From NCBI GenBank assembly GCA_002127285.1, contig NFUW01000002.1:192424-256423 (forward strand): DNA of 64,000 bases, read 5' to 3'. Within the stretch, counting starts at the first letter, position 1. Every line of letters starts with the position of its first letter. Source of the DNA: Chitinophagaceae bacterium IBVUCB1 (GTDB lineage: Bacteria > Bacteroidota > Bacteroidia > Chitinophagales > Chitinophagaceae). A program made the translations under genes and the position numbers. Of the stretch, positions 41,951 through 50,419 are shown one piece after another. The notes beneath the pieces are model-generated. The model was not told the origin of the DNA, did no database searches, and saw nothing but the letters and a program-made list of their open reading frames with translations.

Positions 41951-42269
41951 AGTTAGGGATAGTAAGCGCACGAGATAGCTCGATATAGTATCAGAGGGAT
42001 GAACTAACGTATAAATGCAACAGAAAGGAATTTATCTGTAATGGAAGGGATAGTTTGGTACTAAAAATACTTGAAGCGGCATTGAAATTACTGCAATGGG
42101 TTATAGAAGTTATATAAATATGGGTCAGAAACCATTTAAATGCTATTTGATAACTATTTGCCCGCAAGTTGAAATCATTTAAAAAACATTGGCTTTGAAT
42201 AGAAAAATTTTCTTACCTCATTCAACCCTATCATTCTAACTAAGCTGGGTCTGACTTCCGTTTACTTGT
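41951..42269. other. Intergenic stretch between virus-like and metal-redox halves
   Basis: About 319 bp is AT-rich with no gene and no strong hairpin. It joins two transcription units that point the same way and may be a fusion point of two insertions. No repeat or insertion-sequence end was seen. Confidence 0.5.
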
Positions 42270-43730
42270 TTATTTAAATCTGGTATCGCAGATATATGGG
42301 TCAACTAATACTTCATAGCGTTTGTTATTAACAGGTTCTAATGTATTCAGGTTGTATATACTATAAAATCCATTCCTGCCACTGCAAGGCCCCTGATGAT
42401 GTGGAGCAGGGCCATCGTAGTTTTGATTCCTGCTAAATATGTAAAATGTATTATTCTGCTCATCTATCGTAATGCTGTGCGGTTGGAAAAACTTGCCTTG
42501 TATTTTCTTTACAACTTCAAGGGTATTGTAGTTGATAACATACACTGAACCTCTGAAACCAGTACCTACAGTATTATCTTCCATACAAGCTACAAATATA
42601 TAAGGCTTACTTTTAGAGACTGCCATTGCTTGCGGTGCTGTTCCAACAGGTATTACTTTCCTTATGCTGTCTGTTTGAGTATCGAAAACCCTCATCTCGT
42701 TTGATTTTGCACAAGAGATAAAATATTTAGAATAATCAGGCGACATCATTATGTCGTATGGGTCTGGTGTTGCGCCTGTAGAAGTTGTTAAGGGCAATTT
42801 ATCTATGCTAATCTTTTTATTATAGCCTGAAGCAAACTTATATATTGTATTTCCAAACAAGCTGGTAACATAGAAAGTATCAAATGAAATATTGCTCGTT
42901 ACACCATGAGGATTGATAAAATCGTTGTTAGTTAGTTTTTGAATTTGAGATGTCGTGGGATTGATTTGTAACAGGTCAAAATTATCTCCGTTTGTAGCTA
43001 CAATCTTTTGCCCATTGCTTGAAAAATGCAATACATTCCAAAACAAATCACCCATTTCAATAGAACCCGCTACTTTGTCTGTACGGGTTTCAATCTTATA
43101 AATGCGCTGGTCATACCACATCGACACATAAGCGTATCTCCCTTCCTTATCTACCCGTATATATGTTGCACTTTCAGGATAGGGTTTTATGCCTATCTGT
43201 ACATAACGCATGACAACATTACTTTCTACATCAATTACAGCTACTTCATCACAGCCTTGATGTATAGCATATATCTTTTGCCGTGTATCTGCTTTATCTG
43301 CAAAAGGAATATTACCATTTTTGTCAGGCGCACCCTTGGCTATCCAATCACGTATAGTAATATACTCTTCCTTTGTCAATGGCGAGGCATTTAAAGGCAT
43401 TCTTGGCTCAGCCATTATACCAAGACTGGAATCAGGATTAATGAAATAAAGTAAAGAGCTATAATCAATACTATAAGGAACTACGACTGCGCCACTGTTA
43501 CCACCATTAAATAAGTGATCCCAGGTATCTAATAACAAGCCGCTGCTATTAACATAACTGGCCGCATTATGACAGCCTGCCGTAGCACATTTATTTACAA
43601 AGATTTTTCCTATATCTCCAGGAAAGTTGCCGTATTCATCTGTCGGCGCAATCTCTATAGGTTTATGTTTACATGCATATATAATGCAGCAACCAAGTAA
43701 TATTATGCCATATAATACCTTGCGCTTCAT
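42270..43730 (-). CDS. Lipoprotein with c-type heme motif and YncE-like beta-propeller
   Basis: The 486-aa protein has a lipobox-like IIYACKH at about residue 20. A heme motif of the C-x4-CH kind (CATAGCHN, about 48-55) and an SPLTKEEYITIRDWIAKGAP stretch are typical of small cytochrome domains. A long beta-propeller follows (IYAIHQGCDEVAVIDVESNVV, IPVGTAPQAMAVSKS, IVATNGD). It is anchored on the cell surface or periplasm. Its electron partner and substrate are unknown. It opens the metal-redox half and is transcribed leftward. Confidence 0.75.
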   Translation of the reverse strand: MKRKVLYGIILLGCCIIYACKHKPIEIAPTDEYGNFPGDIGKIFVNKCATAGCHNAASYVNSSGLLLDTWDHLFNGGNSGAVVVPYSIDYSSLLYFINPDSSLGIMAEPRMPLNASPLTKEEYITIRDWIAKGAPDKNGNIPFADKADTRQKIYAIHQGCDEVAVIDVESNVVMRYVQIGIKPYPESATYIRVDKEGRYAYVSMWYDQRIYKIETRTDKVAGSIEMGDLFWNVLHFSSNGQKIVATNGDNFDLLQINPTTSQIQKLTNNDFINPHGVTSNISFDTFYVTSLFGNTIYKFASGYNKKISIDKLPLTTSTGATPDPYDIMMSPDYSKYFISCAKSNEMRVFDTQTDSIRKVIPVGTAPQAMAVSKSKPYIFVACMEDNTVGTGFRGSVYVINYNTLEVVKKIQGKFFQPHSITIDEQNNTFYIFSRNQNYDGPAPHHQGPCSGRNGFYSIYNLNTLEPVNNKRYEVLVDPYICDTRFK

Positions 43731-43739
43731 TAGCCTGTG

Positions 43740-44138
43740 TTAATGTGTTTCAGTTACTGGAAGTGTAATATCCAGTTGTTTTTCTTCAGTAATTGTATAA
43801 GGTATGCCTCCTTTTACTTTACTAATAATAGTCGGATCCCAACCAAGCCCATAGATATAATATTTACCTTTTTTCAGGTTTGCAAAAGAAGCGGTAGGCT
43901 TGCTGTTTATAATTACTGCCTTAACAGAATCATCATACGCAGTAGCCGCATCCTGGGTATTGTATTTTATGTAAACGGCAATGCTGTCTATATTTTTACC
44001 GTGGTGTTTTGAAACTATATTAAGTGTTGCACTACCACCTTTACCGGCAATAGGCTCAGTTGTTGTAGATTTTTTATCTCTGCAAGCATTTATTAATAAG
44101 ATACATACTGCAAAAAGCAAATAAATTGGTGCTCTCAT
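43740..44138 (-). CDS. Unidentified lipoprotein
   Basis: From the ATG at 44138 (lipobox LLINACRDKK) the protein is about 132 aa, with a beta-rich domain of about 100 residues (GSATLNIVSKHHGKNIDSIAVYIKYN) and ending in TLPVTETH. No family was recognised. It may bind a metal or substrate beside the propeller proteins. A longer frame to 44273 crosses a terminator and is rejected. Confidence 0.55.
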   Translation of the reverse strand: MRAPIYLLFAVCILLINACRDKKSTTTEPIAGKGGSATLNIVSKHHGKNIDSIAVYIKYNTQDAATAYDDSVKAVIINSKPTASFANLKKGKYYIYGLGWDPTIISKVKGGIPYTITEEKQLDITLPVTETH

Positions 44139-44155
44139 AAAAATGTAATTAAAAA

Positions 44156-44180
44156 AACATCCCGGTTTAACCGGGATGTT
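44156..44180 (-). terminator. Terminator after the NHL/T9SS gene
   Basis: AACATCCCGGTT and AACCGGGATGTT pair closely around a very short loop. On the minus strand it is followed by TTTTTAATTAC. It separates the lipoprotein gene from the gene at 44198. Confidence 0.8.
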
Positions 44181-44197
44181 TTTGGGAAGTGATATTA

Positions 44198-45556
44198 TTA
44201 TTGTACAACTATTTTTTCTGTTACAACATTTACATTGCTTACCAGATTCACCATGTAAATACCTTTTGACCAAGAAGAAGTACTGATACTGTTATGTATA
44301 CCACTTGCTACGGATGAATGTACTTGTTTGCCCGTAATATCAATTATAACAATTCTTATTGGGCCGTTATTCTTTATTTCATCTAAATCAATGTTTAAGG
44401 TTCCAGATGTTGGATTGGGATAAATGGTATAATTGATGCTCTTCGACACTTCTGGAATTGAAAGTACATTTGGGTTATCAACGCGCATCATTTTTTTTGT
44501 TGTATTATTTACATACCAAATCTTGTTATTCAGGTCTATACGTACTCCCATTACGCCAGGGCCCCCAGTAATTAAAGTGCCGACAGATACTGCTGGCATT
44601 GTTCCTGTAACATTATAAACATGAATATTCCCCGTTGTATTATCACTCACAATTATTCTTCCGTTTCTGTAATCAATACCACATGGAGATGTTATTCCAG
44701 TAGAGACAACCACTTCTACAGTTGCGCCAGTAACTGCTTTATACTCTGCTAATGGTTCGCTACCTGTTGAAGGCACTGTAAGGTTAGCACCGATTGTACC
44801 TGTATTAGTTTTCATACGCATAACACGGTTAGTCCCACCATCAATGTAGTATAACCAATTATTAGCTTTGTCTAAAGCCATGTGGCTGGGTACATTAGGT
44901 TTCCGTGTAACTATAACATCCGTGTAGCGATGTATTTTGCCGTCAGAATGGTCATCTTCTCCAATGCCGTGAGGGGTAGCAAAATCATATTTACAGATAT
45001 TGCTATTATGTCCGTCAAAGTACCAATATATACGGGCATTATCATAAGCTACACCCATACCAAAAGGGCTTTGGTGTAGCATATCTATATGGCTGCCAAG
45101 TAATTGACCTGTAACCCAATTGTTCTGATGTTTGCGAGCGAATATGGATGTATCATTTGACCATAAAGCCGGACCCATAAATGTGGAAGAAGCAGATGCC
45201 GTATTTTTTATTTCCTGAGCAGAAACAAACTCATTGTTTTCACCCATCGCAATAGCTACAGCACGCGCCATAAAGTGGTCGTTGTGGGAATCCCTGCGAA
45301 ATTGATGTGATTGATTAGTTTTACCGGGATTCCAGAATATGACAATACTACCGCCTGTTGCTTCTTTATTTAATACCCACCACTCATTTGGTCTGTTAGG
45401 TACATAATCTAAATCGTGTGGTGCTGTCAAACCGTGACTTGGCCCGGCTATTTCTGTGAAAGTGCTGGAACCATTAAAATAATTATCCAATTGGTTTTGA
45501 CCAAAAGATACAGACGTACAGAAGCACGTAACTAAAAGAGTTGAGAACTTTTTCAT
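44198..45556 (-). CDS. Secreted NHL/beta-propeller protein with T9SS sorting domain
   Basis: The 452-aa protein has a signal peptide (MKKFSTLLVTCFCTSVSFGQ), a propeller of NHL type (CGIDYRNGRIIVSDNTTGNIHVYN, MGVRIDLNNKIWYVNN) and a C-terminal sorting domain (NYTIYPNPTSGTLNIDL ... IIDITGKQV ... GIYMVNLVSNVNVVTEKIVVQ). T9SS would export it and the tail is cut off. Its substrate is unknown. Confidence 0.82.
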   Translation of the reverse strand: MKKFSTLLVTCFCTSVSFGQNQLDNYFNGSSTFTEIAGPSHGLTAPHDLDYVPNRPNEWWVLNKEATGGSIVIFWNPGKTNQSHQFRRDSHNDHFMARAVAIAMGENNEFVSAQEIKNTASASSTFMGPALWSNDTSIFARKHQNNWVTGQLLGSHIDMLHQSPFGMGVAYDNARIYWYFDGHNSNICKYDFATPHGIGEDDHSDGKIHRYTDVIVTRKPNVPSHMALDKANNWLYYIDGGTNRVMRMKTNTGTIGANLTVPSTGSEPLAEYKAVTGATVEVVVSTGITSPCGIDYRNGRIIVSDNTTGNIHVYNVTGTMPAVSVGTLITGGPGVMGVRIDLNNKIWYVNNTTKKMMRVDNPNVLSIPEVSKSINYTIYPNPTSGTLNIDLDEIKNNGPIRIVIIDITGKQVHSSVASGIHNSISTSSWSKGIYMVNLVSNVNVVTEKIVVQ

Positions 45557-45612
45557 AGTTCTTAATATTTTATGATTTAAAAAATAATTCTATAGATATT
45601 TGACTTAGTGTA

Positions 45613-46002
45613 TCAAACTCTGAAAACGGAATGTAGAATATACAAGGATGACTTACTTGTAACTAAAGGGGGAGGTCTTAATTGAAAGCTATAAATGGCT
45701 TTATGTTCATAATGTTGAGGGTACAATTCTGAAAGGCATATCAAACCAGTAGGGAGACAATCGAAGACTTTGAATAGAGATATGTTTTCAGAAAGGCGGT
45801 AATGTTCGTCAGCTTTTTCGATTTTTATGACTTTGCCATCACAACAGTCTTTATTGAGTTCTTCATCACAACAACATCGTATAGCTATGCAATCAAATGA
45901 AATACCGGTTAGCTTACCATCACAATAATTTAATGAGAACGATAATCCTATCGTCGCTGCTAAATAGCAAAACAAGGATAATATGACTACCAGTTTTTTC
46001 AT
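45613..46002 (-). CDS. HYC_CC_PP family small exported protein
   Basis: The 129-aa protein has a signal peptide (MKKLVVILSLFCYLAAT), NYCDG, a Cys cluster (CCCDEELNKDCCDG) and a C-terminal LRPPPLV. This is the HYC-CC-PP pattern found in Bacteroidota metal-related loci. Cys-rich patches could bind copper or another soft metal. Its promoter matches that of the MbnP-like gene. A palindrome lies in it. Confidence 0.72.
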   Translation of the reverse strand: MKKLVVILSLFCYLAATIGLSFSLNYCDGKLTGISFDCIAIRCCCDEELNKDCCDGKVIKIEKADEHYRLSENISLFKVFDCLPTGLICLSELYPQHYEHKAIYSFQLRPPPLVTSKSSLYILHSVFRV

Positions 46003-46007
46003 TATTT

Positions 46008-46047
46008 CAAATATAAGTAAAAAAACAATAAATCAATTGGTTGATTT
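46008..46047 (-). promoter_or_regulatory. Promoter with palindromic operator for the HYC_CC_PP gene
   Basis: On the minus strand TATATTTG (46015-46008) is the -7 box. AAATCA-N6-TGATTT (46047-46030) is a palindrome just upstream, over the -33 region. The same pair occurs at 48076-48113. Confidence 0.65.
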
Positions 46048-46169
46048 CATAAATATGAATTCTGAATGATATACATAAGTTTTCTCCCTATGATTAAGTG
46101 GATGTCTTATACAATAAAAGTTTAATTTAGTCGTTTGTCACGTAATTATCTTATGAAAAATCCGGTAGT

Positions 46170-47225
46170 ATGAAGCTGAAATATAAATACAAAGTTTTAA
46201 TAGTCATTACCATAATGATAAACTTGGCTATATCGTGTCGCAAACCTGAAGATAATAACAATAATAACAGCAGTTGTAATGGTATAGGTACAATGATACC
46301 ATACACTTGGTTCGACCCTGCACGTTTCCCCAAAGCGGTTATACCTGCCGATAACCAAATGTTTGTAGAACGCATTGCATTGGGTAAGAAACTGTTTTAT
46401 GATACTCAGTTGTCTAATAACGGAGAATCTTGTGAGACGTGTCATAAACAGAGCATGGGTTTTTCAGCATCAGAAGTATCGTCCTTTGATAATGGACTAC
46501 AGAAAATGCCACTGGTAAATATGGCATGGTATAACAATTTTATGTGGAGTGGACGTATCACCGGCACGCTGGAAGATGTGATGTTTGCAGAATTGACCAA
46601 GCGTTTCACTACAGATTTTAACAAGATCAACACCATACAAGAATACAAAGATCTGTTTTGCAGATACTATGGTACAGATAATATTACGCCCGAACTGATG
46701 GCGAAACCACTGGCACAGTTTATGCGCGTATTGGTTTCTAAAAACAATAAATACGACCGCTTTCTGCTTGGGTTGGAAAACCTGTCAATAGATGAGAAAG
46801 CAGGACATGATATTTTCTTTACCGAAAAGGGTGATTGTTTCCACTGTCATGTACAGGTATTGCTCACTGATAATCAAATGCACAACAACGGGTTGGATAG
46901 CGTCTATAAAAAAGACATAGATAAAGGCTTCTACAAAGTAACCGGTAATTTGCAGGATATGGGTAAGTTTCGCTCGTCCAACCTGCGTAATGTTGCTTTG
47001 CGTACCGAGTTTATGCACGATGGCAGGTTTAAGACACTGGAAGAAGTAGTGAATTTTTACAACAAAGATGTTCATAGGGGCGTAGCGAACATAGACCCTG
47101 TAATGCTGAAGCCGGGTAAGGAAAACGGGCTGAATCTTACAGAACTGGAAAAGAAACAATTAGTAGCATTTCTGAAAACACTTACAGATAACGACTTTAT
47201 CAACAATCCAGACTTCAAACAGTAA
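46170..47225 (+). CDS. Di-heme cytochrome c peroxidase / MauG-MbnH-like lipoprotein
   Basis: The 351-aa protein has a lipobox-like end (LAISCRKPED) and two CxxCH motifs (CETCHKQ at about 90, CFHCHVQ at about 224), with the late FMHDGRFKTLEEVV block. This is the CcpA/MauG family. MauG-type enzymes oxidise a Trp in a partner; MbnH makes kynurenine in MbnP. An MbnP-like gene is 75 bp beyond its stop on the opposite strand. Axial ligands were not resolved by eye, so peroxidase vs MbnH role is open. Confidence 0.85.
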   Translation: MKLKYKYKVLIVITIMINLAISCRKPEDNNNNNSSCNGIGTMIPYTWFDPARFPKAVIPADNQMFVERIALGKKLFYDTQLSNNGESCETCHKQSMGFSASEVSSFDNGLQKMPLVNMAWYNNFMWSGRITGTLEDVMFAELTKRFTTDFNKINTIQEYKDLFCRYYGTDNITPELMAKPLAQFMRVLVSKNNKYDRFLLGLENLSIDEKAGHDIFFTEKGDCFHCHVQVLLTDNQMHNNGLDSVYKKDIDKGFYKVTGNLQDMGKFRSSNLRNVALRTEFMHDGRFKTLEEVVNFYNKDVHRGVANIDPVMLKPGKENGLNLTELEKKQLVAFLKTLTDNDFINNPDFKQ

Positions 47226-47250
47226 CGCCCCCAGATATAATAATGTTAGA

Positions 47251-47273
47251 AGCCACTGCGTAATGCAATGGCT
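47251..47273. terminator. Shared terminator between convergent genes
   Basis: AGCCACTGC and GCAATGGCT form an imperfect stem (one mismatch) with a 5-nt loop in the 74 bp between the MbnH-like and MbnP-like genes. It can serve both strands. Confidence 0.6.
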
Positions 47274-47299
47274 ACTGTATTTTGTTATATGAGTTAAAA

Positions 47300-48070
47300 C
47301 TATTGTATGCTACTTAGTGAAATATTGTCATAGAAATCTTTAGACATTCTTACTGCGTTAGCACCAGGCATGTGTATGACGCTGATGCTATCTAAGCCCG
47401 GAGAGCTATGCCATAGGCGGGCAGGGTTGGCCACTAATGTAATGGTAGGTGTATTGTCCTTGCCTATTTTTAGAGTTTTACCAAAATCGGCAGTTTTTAC
47501 TACTACGGTATTATTAGTACTACTAAAGCCACCAAAATGCAATGCAAATTTACCTGTTGACGATTGGGGGCTGTTTCCTTCAGCTTTCATCATTATATAG
47601 CCTGTATTCCAATCCCAAAACATACCTGTTTGTAAAGAGAGGGCACCTGTTTGTGCGCCACTTACATTGCGTATGCTATCTACCCCCATTGTATATTCCA
47701 ATGCTGTATATTCACCATCGGGTATATTTGACACAAAACAGTTGGAACTTGCAGCCGATGATGCGTCAAGTAGGTAATAACTTTCAGGTTCTGCCCACCA
47801 GGTACCATCTGCACGCTTTAACTTGATGTTGGAAACAAAAAATCTGAACATGGTAAATGTCATCGTATCACCCGTTTTTGAATGTATATATTGTTTATTC
47901 AATTCCCAAGGCAGCATTGATGCACCATATACATAACTGAATTTGACATTGGCATTACCAACAATAGGTACTGCCGGAATGGGTTTGTCTTCTTTTTTCT
48001 TACAGCTACTAAAGCCTATTATTGCTGCTAAATAGCAAAGGAAGGAATATACAAATACTGACTTTCTCAT
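47300..48070 (-). CDS. MbnP-like copper-binding lipoprotein
   Basis: The protein is about 256 aa from the ATG at 48070, with a lipobox (IIGFSSCKKK). The MbnP domain has PWELNKQYIHSKTGDTMTFTMFRFFVSNI, GTWWAEPESYYLLDA, YTALEYTMGVDSIRN and GMFWDWNTGYIMMKAEGNS. In characterised MbnP a Trp is converted to kynurenine by MbnH and helps bind copper. Several Trp are present here, but which one matters is not known. The signal peptide DNA is similar to that of the HYC_CC_PP gene. Confidence 0.82.
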   Translation of the reverse strand: MRKSVFVYSFLCYLAAIIGFSSCKKKEDKPIPAVPIVGNANVKFSYVYGASMLPWELNKQYIHSKTGDTMTFTMFRFFVSNIKLKRADGTWWAEPESYYLLDASSAASSNCFVSNIPDGEYTALEYTMGVDSIRNVSGAQTGALSLQTGMFWDWNTGYIMMKAEGNSPQSSTGKFALHFGGFSSTNNTVVVKTADFGKTLKIGKDNTPTITLVANPARLWHSSPGLDSISVIHMPGANAVRMSKDFYDNISLSSIQ

Positions 48071-48075
48071 TATTT

Positions 48076-48113
48076 CAAATATAGGTAAATTCAATAAATC
48101 ATGTGGATGATTT
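48076..48113 (-). promoter_or_regulatory. Promoter with palindromic operator for the MbnP-like gene
   Basis: On the minus strand TATATTTG (48083-48076) with AAATCA-N6-TGATTT (48113-48096) upstream. It is near identical in layout to 46008-46047. A divergent TATATTTG at 48170-48177 serves the plus-strand gene. Confidence 0.65.
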
Positions 48114-48193
48114 CATAGATATGAATCACATAAGTGGATATTGAGGTTACTCACAATCCCCATTTAAGGTATATTTGTTCCTATACTTAATAT

Positions 48194-48454
48194 ATGAAAT
48201 ACCTATTTCTGTTTGCCTCTTTATTTTCGTTATCCTCATTTATTCCAAACGAGGAAAATGGGATACCCTCTGTCAGCGTAAAATCACTTGACGGAAAGTC
48301 AGTTAACACATCTGACATAGCGAATGATAAAAAACCAATAATACTTTGCATTTGGGAAATGTCATGTGCGCCGTGTATTCATGAGTTTGATGAAATATCA
48401 AAAAAATATGAGAACTGGCAAAAAGAAATACTGCAAAAGCTCAATCCAAAGTAG
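48194..48454 (+). pseudogene. Truncated TlpA-like thioredoxin
   Basis: The 86-codon frame has a signal peptide, a start of a thioredoxin domain (GIPSVSVKSLDGKSVNTSDI) and the active site SCAPCIHEF, then stops after about 12 more residues. The rest of the domain, including the cis-Pro part, is absent. The DNA after about 48436 is instead a piece of an HMA gene in another frame. It is a deletion product of an old TlpA-like gene. A residual product could still be made. Confidence 0.75.
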
Positions 48455-48725
48455 CAACAATTAGTATTAAAACATCTATTTATTGCGACCATTGCAAAAG
48501 ATGTGAAAGTTGCGGTAAGCGATTTGAGGAAGCAGTGTATAAAGAAAAAGGAATAAAACGTGTAGAATAGATGAGAAAACCAAGACCGTCAGTGTCATTT
48601 ATAATACTTCTAAGACTACCCCAGAAAAATTAAGACAAGCGATTGCCAGCGTTGGTTTTGATGCTGATGACGTAAAAGGAGACCCGAAAGCCTATGCAAC
48701 TTGGGATGATTGCTGCAAAAAGTAA
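48436..48725 (+). pseudogene. Broken HMA metal-binding protein gene
   Basis: Translated in frame, it reads KAQSKVATISIKTSIYCDHC ... RCESCGKRFEEAVYKEKGIKRVE and then a stop at 48568. Shifting by one base restores IDEKTKTVSVIYN and GFDADDVKGDPKAYATWDDCCKK. It is the counterpart of the intact HMA gene at 57709. It lost its signal peptide by fusion to the TlpA fragment and one base near 48566. No product is expected. Confidence 0.85.
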
Positions 48726-48749
48726 ATTATTTCGCTTTGTAAAACATAA

Positions 48750-48769
48750 TTTTTAGATTTATCTAAAAA
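48750..48769. promoter_or_regulatory. Perfect palindrome upstream of the DUF1111 gene
   Basis: TTTTTAGAT-TT-ATCTAAAAA has 9-bp arms. It lies just before a TTTCTTTG -7-like box and the ATG at 48786. It is a likely operator for a metal-responsive regulator. Confidence 0.55.
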
Positions 48770-48785
48770 TGTGTTTCTTTGCAAC

Positions 48786-49976
48786 ATGAAAAGGTTTATT
48801 AATATCAATTTGTTGATTTTTACAGTATTTTTTTCATGTGGGAAACTGGAGCCTAAAGCTCCACTTGACGAGGATATATTAGATGGTCCTATAGAGGGAT
48901 TATCAACAGAGCAAAATCAAATGTTTCTAAGAGGTGACATCGCCTTTAATGATGATATTTTCACAAAGGAAACAGGATTAGGTCCGCTATTTGTCTCGAC
49001 ATCGTGCGGCAGTTGTCATGCCGGTGATGGGAAAGGACATCCTTTTACTACGCTTACCCGCTTTGGACAGACTGATGAGAATGGCAACACATTTTTACAC
49101 CTGGGTGCACCGCAATTACAAAACAGGGCGATAAGTGGCTGCGAACCTGAACAATTACCACCAGAAGCTACTTTTTCAAAATTTACACCACCTGCAAATA
49201 CAGGCTTAGGCTTTATAGATGCAGTTCCCGATGCTGATATTATGGCAATGGCTGACCCTAATGATGCAGACGGCGATGGCATTAGCGGAGTACCAAATTG
49301 GATAGCTTTAAAGGGATTTATCACAGCACGTAGCGGAAGCATTACCAACAATGGGAAACATATTGGAAGGTTTGGCAAGAAAGCCGGAGCCTACGACTTG
49401 CTGCAACAAACGGCTGCCGCTTACAATCAGGATATGGGCATTACTTCCACTTTTGAACCTTTTGATACGCACAGCGGACAGGAAATAGACCCTGAAGTGT
49501 CTAATCAAACCGTGCATGACGTTGTGTTCTATCTGCGCACGTTAAAAGCACCTGTACAAAGAAACATAAATGATGGTGAGGTAATGAGAGGCAAAGAATT
49601 GTTTATACAGTCTAATTGCAGTAAATGCCATACGCCTGAATTGAAAACCGGAATATCGCCTATTGCTGCGCTTTCCAACAAGACCTTTTCCCCATATACT
49701 GACATGCTAATGCACGATATGGGCAAAGGATTGGATGATGGCTATACGGAAGGGACTGCAAAAACGTATGAATGGCGAACGCCTGCTCTATGGGGCTTGG
49801 GATTGTCAAAAAATTCGCAGGGCGGTGCATATTTCCTGTTACATGACGGCAGAGCAAGAAGTATTGAAGAAGCTATCATATTACATGGCGGGGAAGCACA
49901 AAATAGTCGTGAAAGGTATAATACCTTATCTCAACAGGAAAAACAGAAACTAATTAAATTCTTAGAGAGCCTTTAA
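48786..49976 (+). CDS. DUF1111-type di-heme thiol oxidoreductase-like protein
   Basis: The protein is about 396 aa from the ATG at 48786. Two CxxCH sites are present (CGSCHAGDG near 78, CSKCHTPEL near 285), with GRFGKKAGAYDLLQQTAAAY and the C-terminal HDGRARSIEEAIILHGGEA of the DHOR family. They are probably exported. The next gene is 5 bp away (Rieske), then a porin overlapping it, so the three are one redox operon. The electron donor is unknown. Confidence 0.82.
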   Translation: MKRFININLLIFTVFFSCGKLEPKAPLDEDILDGPIEGLSTEQNQMFLRGDIAFNDDIFTKETGLGPLFVSTSCGSCHAGDGKGHPFTTLTRFGQTDENGNTFLHLGAPQLQNRAISGCEPEQLPPEATFSKFTPPANTGLGFIDAVPDADIMAMADPNDADGDGISGVPNWIALKGFITARSGSITNNGKHIGRFGKKAGAYDLLQQTAAAYNQDMGITSTFEPFDTHSGQEIDPEVSNQTVHDVVFYLRTLKAPVQRNINDGEVMRGKELFIQSNCSKCHTPELKTGISPIAALSNKTFSPYTDMLMHDMGKGLDDGYTEGTAKTYEWRTPALWGLGLSKNSQGGAYFLLHDGRARSIEEAIILHGGEAQNSRERYNTLSQQEKQKLIKFLESL

Positions 49977-49981
49977 CAACG

Positions 49982-50419
49982 ATGAATAGGAGAAAATTTA
50001 TTACAACAGGCTGCATCGCTTGTACCGGTCTTGGCTTTCTAAGTACGGTAATACAAAGCTGTGCTGCTGTGAAATATAGTACAGGTGTGCTGAATGAGAA
50101 TGGTATATTAATAGACGTGAAAGATTTTGAAACTAAAAACGGAGTTCGCAACTATGTGATTGTGCGCCATGATGACCTGCAATTCCCAATTTGCGTTTAC
50201 AAAATTGATGAAATTAACTATTCCGCTTTGCTTATGCGCTGTACCCATCAGGGCGCTGAGTTGCAAGTAGCGGGCGACCAGCTTACATGCCCTGCTCATG
50301 GCAGTGAATTTGATAAATGGGGGAAGGTAACCCAAAGTCCGGCAGCAGAAAACCTGCGCAGCTTTCCCGTATCAATAGCAGGCAACCAACTTTTTATTGA
50401 CCTCAGAAAAAAAGTATAA
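49982..50419 (+). CDS. Rieske [2Fe-2S] protein with Tat-like signal
   Basis: The 145-aa protein starts MNRRKFITTGC, a Tat-like RR motif, and has a lipobox-like QSCAA. The cluster ligands are in CTHQGAEL and CPAHGSEFD. It carries electrons outside the cytoplasm. No cytochrome b is adjacent, so it is probably not part of a bc complex. It may serve the di-heme protein encoded just before it. Confidence 0.88.
   Translation: MNRRKFITTGCIACTGLGFLSTVIQSCAAVKYSTGVLNENGILIDVKDFETKNGVRNYVIVRHDDLQFPICVYKIDEINYSALLMRCTHQGAELQVAGDQLTCPAHGSEFDKWGKVTQSPAAENLRSFPVSIAGNQLFIDLRKKV

Noticed and set aside
41951..42269. Hidden gene or insertion-sequence scar between the two halves
   Set aside because: Short AT-rich frames only; no inverted repeats or transposase fragments.
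48436..48568. TlpA-HMA as a working fusion protein
   Set aside because: The two parts are in different frames and the HMA part is itself frameshifted.
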